This document shows positions 63,026-64,000 of a stretch of 64,000 nt of DNA, piece by piece (within the stretch, counting starts at the first letter, position 1; the number at the start of each line of letters is the position of its first letter). This stretch comes from Alicyclobacillus tolerans (GTDB lineage Bacteria > Bacillota > Bacilli > Alicyclobacillales > Alicyclobacillaceae). Under the pieces are notes generated by a model. That model did not search any database and had not been told where the DNA came from. It saw only the letters and a program-made list of their open reading frames with translations. Position numbers and translations under genes: made by a program. The stretch covers positions 1 through 64,000 of the forward strand of contig NZ_FRAF01000003.1 in NCBI RefSeq assembly GCF_900142255.1, written 5' to 3'.

Positions 63026-63601
63026 ATGGGGGAGACTTCATTGGTTGTTCTGAAGATGGTTACTCTGATTTTGTCGCTTGGTATGGATACACTCATGATG
63101 TCGATATCCTTGGGATTTATCAAAACAACAGGCAAGGTTAGAATCGCGCTCACGTTTGCTTGTGCAGAAGCAGTAATGCCTCTGGTTGGGTTACTGATCG
63201 GTAAAGGTGTAGGACAACTGATTGGCGACTGGGCTTCGCTCATCGGAGGAATTGTACTACTCTGCGTTGCCATATGGCTCATCTTCTTTGAAGACGAGGA
63301 TGATGAGGAGGAGAAGTTGGAGCGGAACCTGGTCGGATGGACTTTAATTATTACCGCTCTAAGCATCAGTTTGGATGAGTTAGCCGTTGGATTCTCTATT
63401 GGTCTAATTGGCGTACCTGTAGTATTGACCATTATTTTAGTGGCATTGCAGGCTTTTTTGTTTACAATCATAGGGCTTACATTCGGGTCACGGTTGAAGC
63501 GTCATCTGGGGGAATGGGCGGAGAAATTTGCAGGAATTGTTATCGGTTTGTTAGGTTTATGGATACTGGTTGACGCTATTGCCCATCTGCTTCATCGTTA
63601 A
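63026..63601 (+). CDS. MntP-like manganese efflux protein (DUF204)
   Basis: 191 residues, six hydrophobic helices in two repeats: LILSLGMDTLMMSISLGF with Asp in the first, LIITALSISLDELAVGFSIG with Asp in the third, as in MntP. A central acidic loop (FFEDEDDEEEKLE) may bind metal. It would remove Mn(II) from the cytosol. ATG 63026 is the listed start, but TTG 63041 has a better-placed GGGGGAG. Close to YnfA copy 2 and upstream of the FTR1 gene. Confidence 0.8.
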   Translation: MGETSLVVLKMVTLILSLGMDTLMMSISLGFIKTTGKVRIALTFACAEAVMPLVGLLIGKGVGQLIGDWASLIGGIVLLCVAIWLIFFEDEDDEEEKLERNLVGWTLIITALSISLDELAVGFSIGLIGVPVVLTIILVALQAFLFTIIGLTFGSRLKRHLGEWAEKFAGIVIGLLGLWILVDAIAHLLHR

Positions 63602-63791
63602 GCTCACATGCTCACCCCTCTCTGAACATGAACATTTCTACGGCGTTTAAAGCATCCATGACTAACCATAGAGACTTTAAACTAATGCAGTTCGATCGCA
63701 ACGAGCAACATCCCAGAGGCGACCGTTGTGCCATTCCAGAGCCGTGTGCGTAGTATCTTCCTGATGAATTAGCTAATACAAACGATTGACG

Positions 63792-63832
63792 TTAGTCAAC
63801 AGCAACATTACACTTGATGTAAAGTTGACTAA
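63792..63832. promoter_or_regulatory. Metal-regulator operator before the FTR1 gene
   Basis: TTAGTCAAC and GTTGACTAA form a perfect 9-bp dyad separated by 23 bases; just before it TTGAC GTTA GTCAA is a second dyad (63786-63799). The arms resemble DtxR/MntR or Fur-type sites, and the gene behind is an iron permease, so iron repression is likely. Confidence 0.6.
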
Positions 63833-63860
63833 TTCAGTCATGTATATGGAGGCGCGTAAG

Positions 63861-64000
63861 GTGCTGGCATCATTTCTTATCTTCTTTCGCGAAGCATTGG
63901 AAGCATCCATGATTTGTTCAATCATGCTTGCGTATCTCAAACAGATCGGCAGGCGTGACCGTTTCAAGGATGTTTGGATCGGGATATGGTCGGCAGTCGC
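63861..64000 (+). CDS. FTR1-family iron permease, N-terminus (partial)
   Basis: GTG 63861 follows GGAGGCG; ATG 63840 is in frame but without a site. The beginning MLASFLIFFREALEASMICS contains the R-E-x-L-E motif that binds ferric iron in FTR1/EfeU permeases, followed by a hydrophobic helix and YLKQIGRRDRFKDVWIGIWS. The gene runs off the right edge. The double operator upstream fits an iron-regulated gene. Confidence 0.8.
   Translation, partial: MLASFLIFFREALEASMICSIMLAYLKQIGRRDRFKDVWIGIWSAV

Noticed and set aside
45005-64000. Transposon ends of the Tn7-like element
   Set aside because: I looked for repeated ~20-bp TnsB sites and a TGT...ACA pair near 45.0-45.2, 51.2, 58.7 and 63.6 kb and could not support any.
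1-64000. CRISPR array or CRISPR-associated transposon
   Set aside because: No regularly spaced identical repeats and no cas-type proteins; the TnsD is of the long target-reading type.

Overview
This 64 kb stretch looks like accessory DNA, either a plasmid or an integrated mobile region, from a low-to-mid GC endospore-forming Bacillota. The support is a Spo0E-like phosphatase at 34.9 kb, strong AGGAGG-type ribosome sites, frequent GTG/TTG starts, and protein styles close to Alicyclobacillaceae and relatives. The genus is my inference, not a database result. No rRNA, tRNA, CRISPR array or complete insertion sequence was recognised.

Layout. 1-1.2 kb: the start of an ECF-type sigma factor running off the left edge, plus small minus-strand genes. 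1.2-3.9 kb: a probable operon led by an EVE-domain/PD-(D/E)XK nuclease (a candidate modification-dependent restriction system) with DUF5677-like and DUF7669-like partners. 4.2-17.8 kb: small membrane proteins, a DUF262 protein, lipoproteins, a YdeI-like protein, a YbaK-type deacylase, a degraded ATPase, and long gene-poor stretches holding diverged repeats. 17.8-28 kb: an XRE regulator, a DUF4268 nuclease-like protein and a type I restriction-modification operon (extra half-length S subunit, HsdM, HsdS, HsdR) followed by a YgjP-type metallohydrolase and a membrane-anchored protein. 28-35 kb: assorted metabolic, resistance and transport genes, including a frameshifted fosfomycin-thiol-transferase gene running into an acetyltransferase. 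35.4-44.7 kb: a plasmid-like backbone with ParR/ParM partition genes, a divergently placed helicase-like gene (candidate replication protein), two copies of a promoter-plus-long-hairpin leader RNA, small paralogous unknown genes and a tyrosine recombinase.

45-51 kb holds a Tn7-like tnsA-tnsB-tnsC-tnsD operon. 51-64 kb is metal-related DNA. It contains a complete arsenic operon (arsR, acr3, arsC, arsI, trxB, HesB-like), two homologous modules built from a regulator, a short CDF-type membrane protein and a YnfA-type protein, then rhodanese, PiT, PadR, CadC/CzcD, a broken MATE pump, MntP and the start of an FTR1 iron permease.

The genes form three working sets: DNA defence (EVE nuclease, DUF262, type I system), replication/partition/mobility (ParMR, helicase, recombinase, Tn7-like proteins), and metal and metalloid tolerance. 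The main leads are the EVE-nuclease operon, a TnsA whose catalytic Asp position is Ser, a TnsD C-terminal relic 7 kb downstream of the intact tnsD, a ~400 bp repeat present at 4.5 kb and 39.5 kb with a conserved inverted repeat, and the twice-occurring leader RNA. At least five genes carry frameshifts, so decay or assembly indels must be kept in mind.
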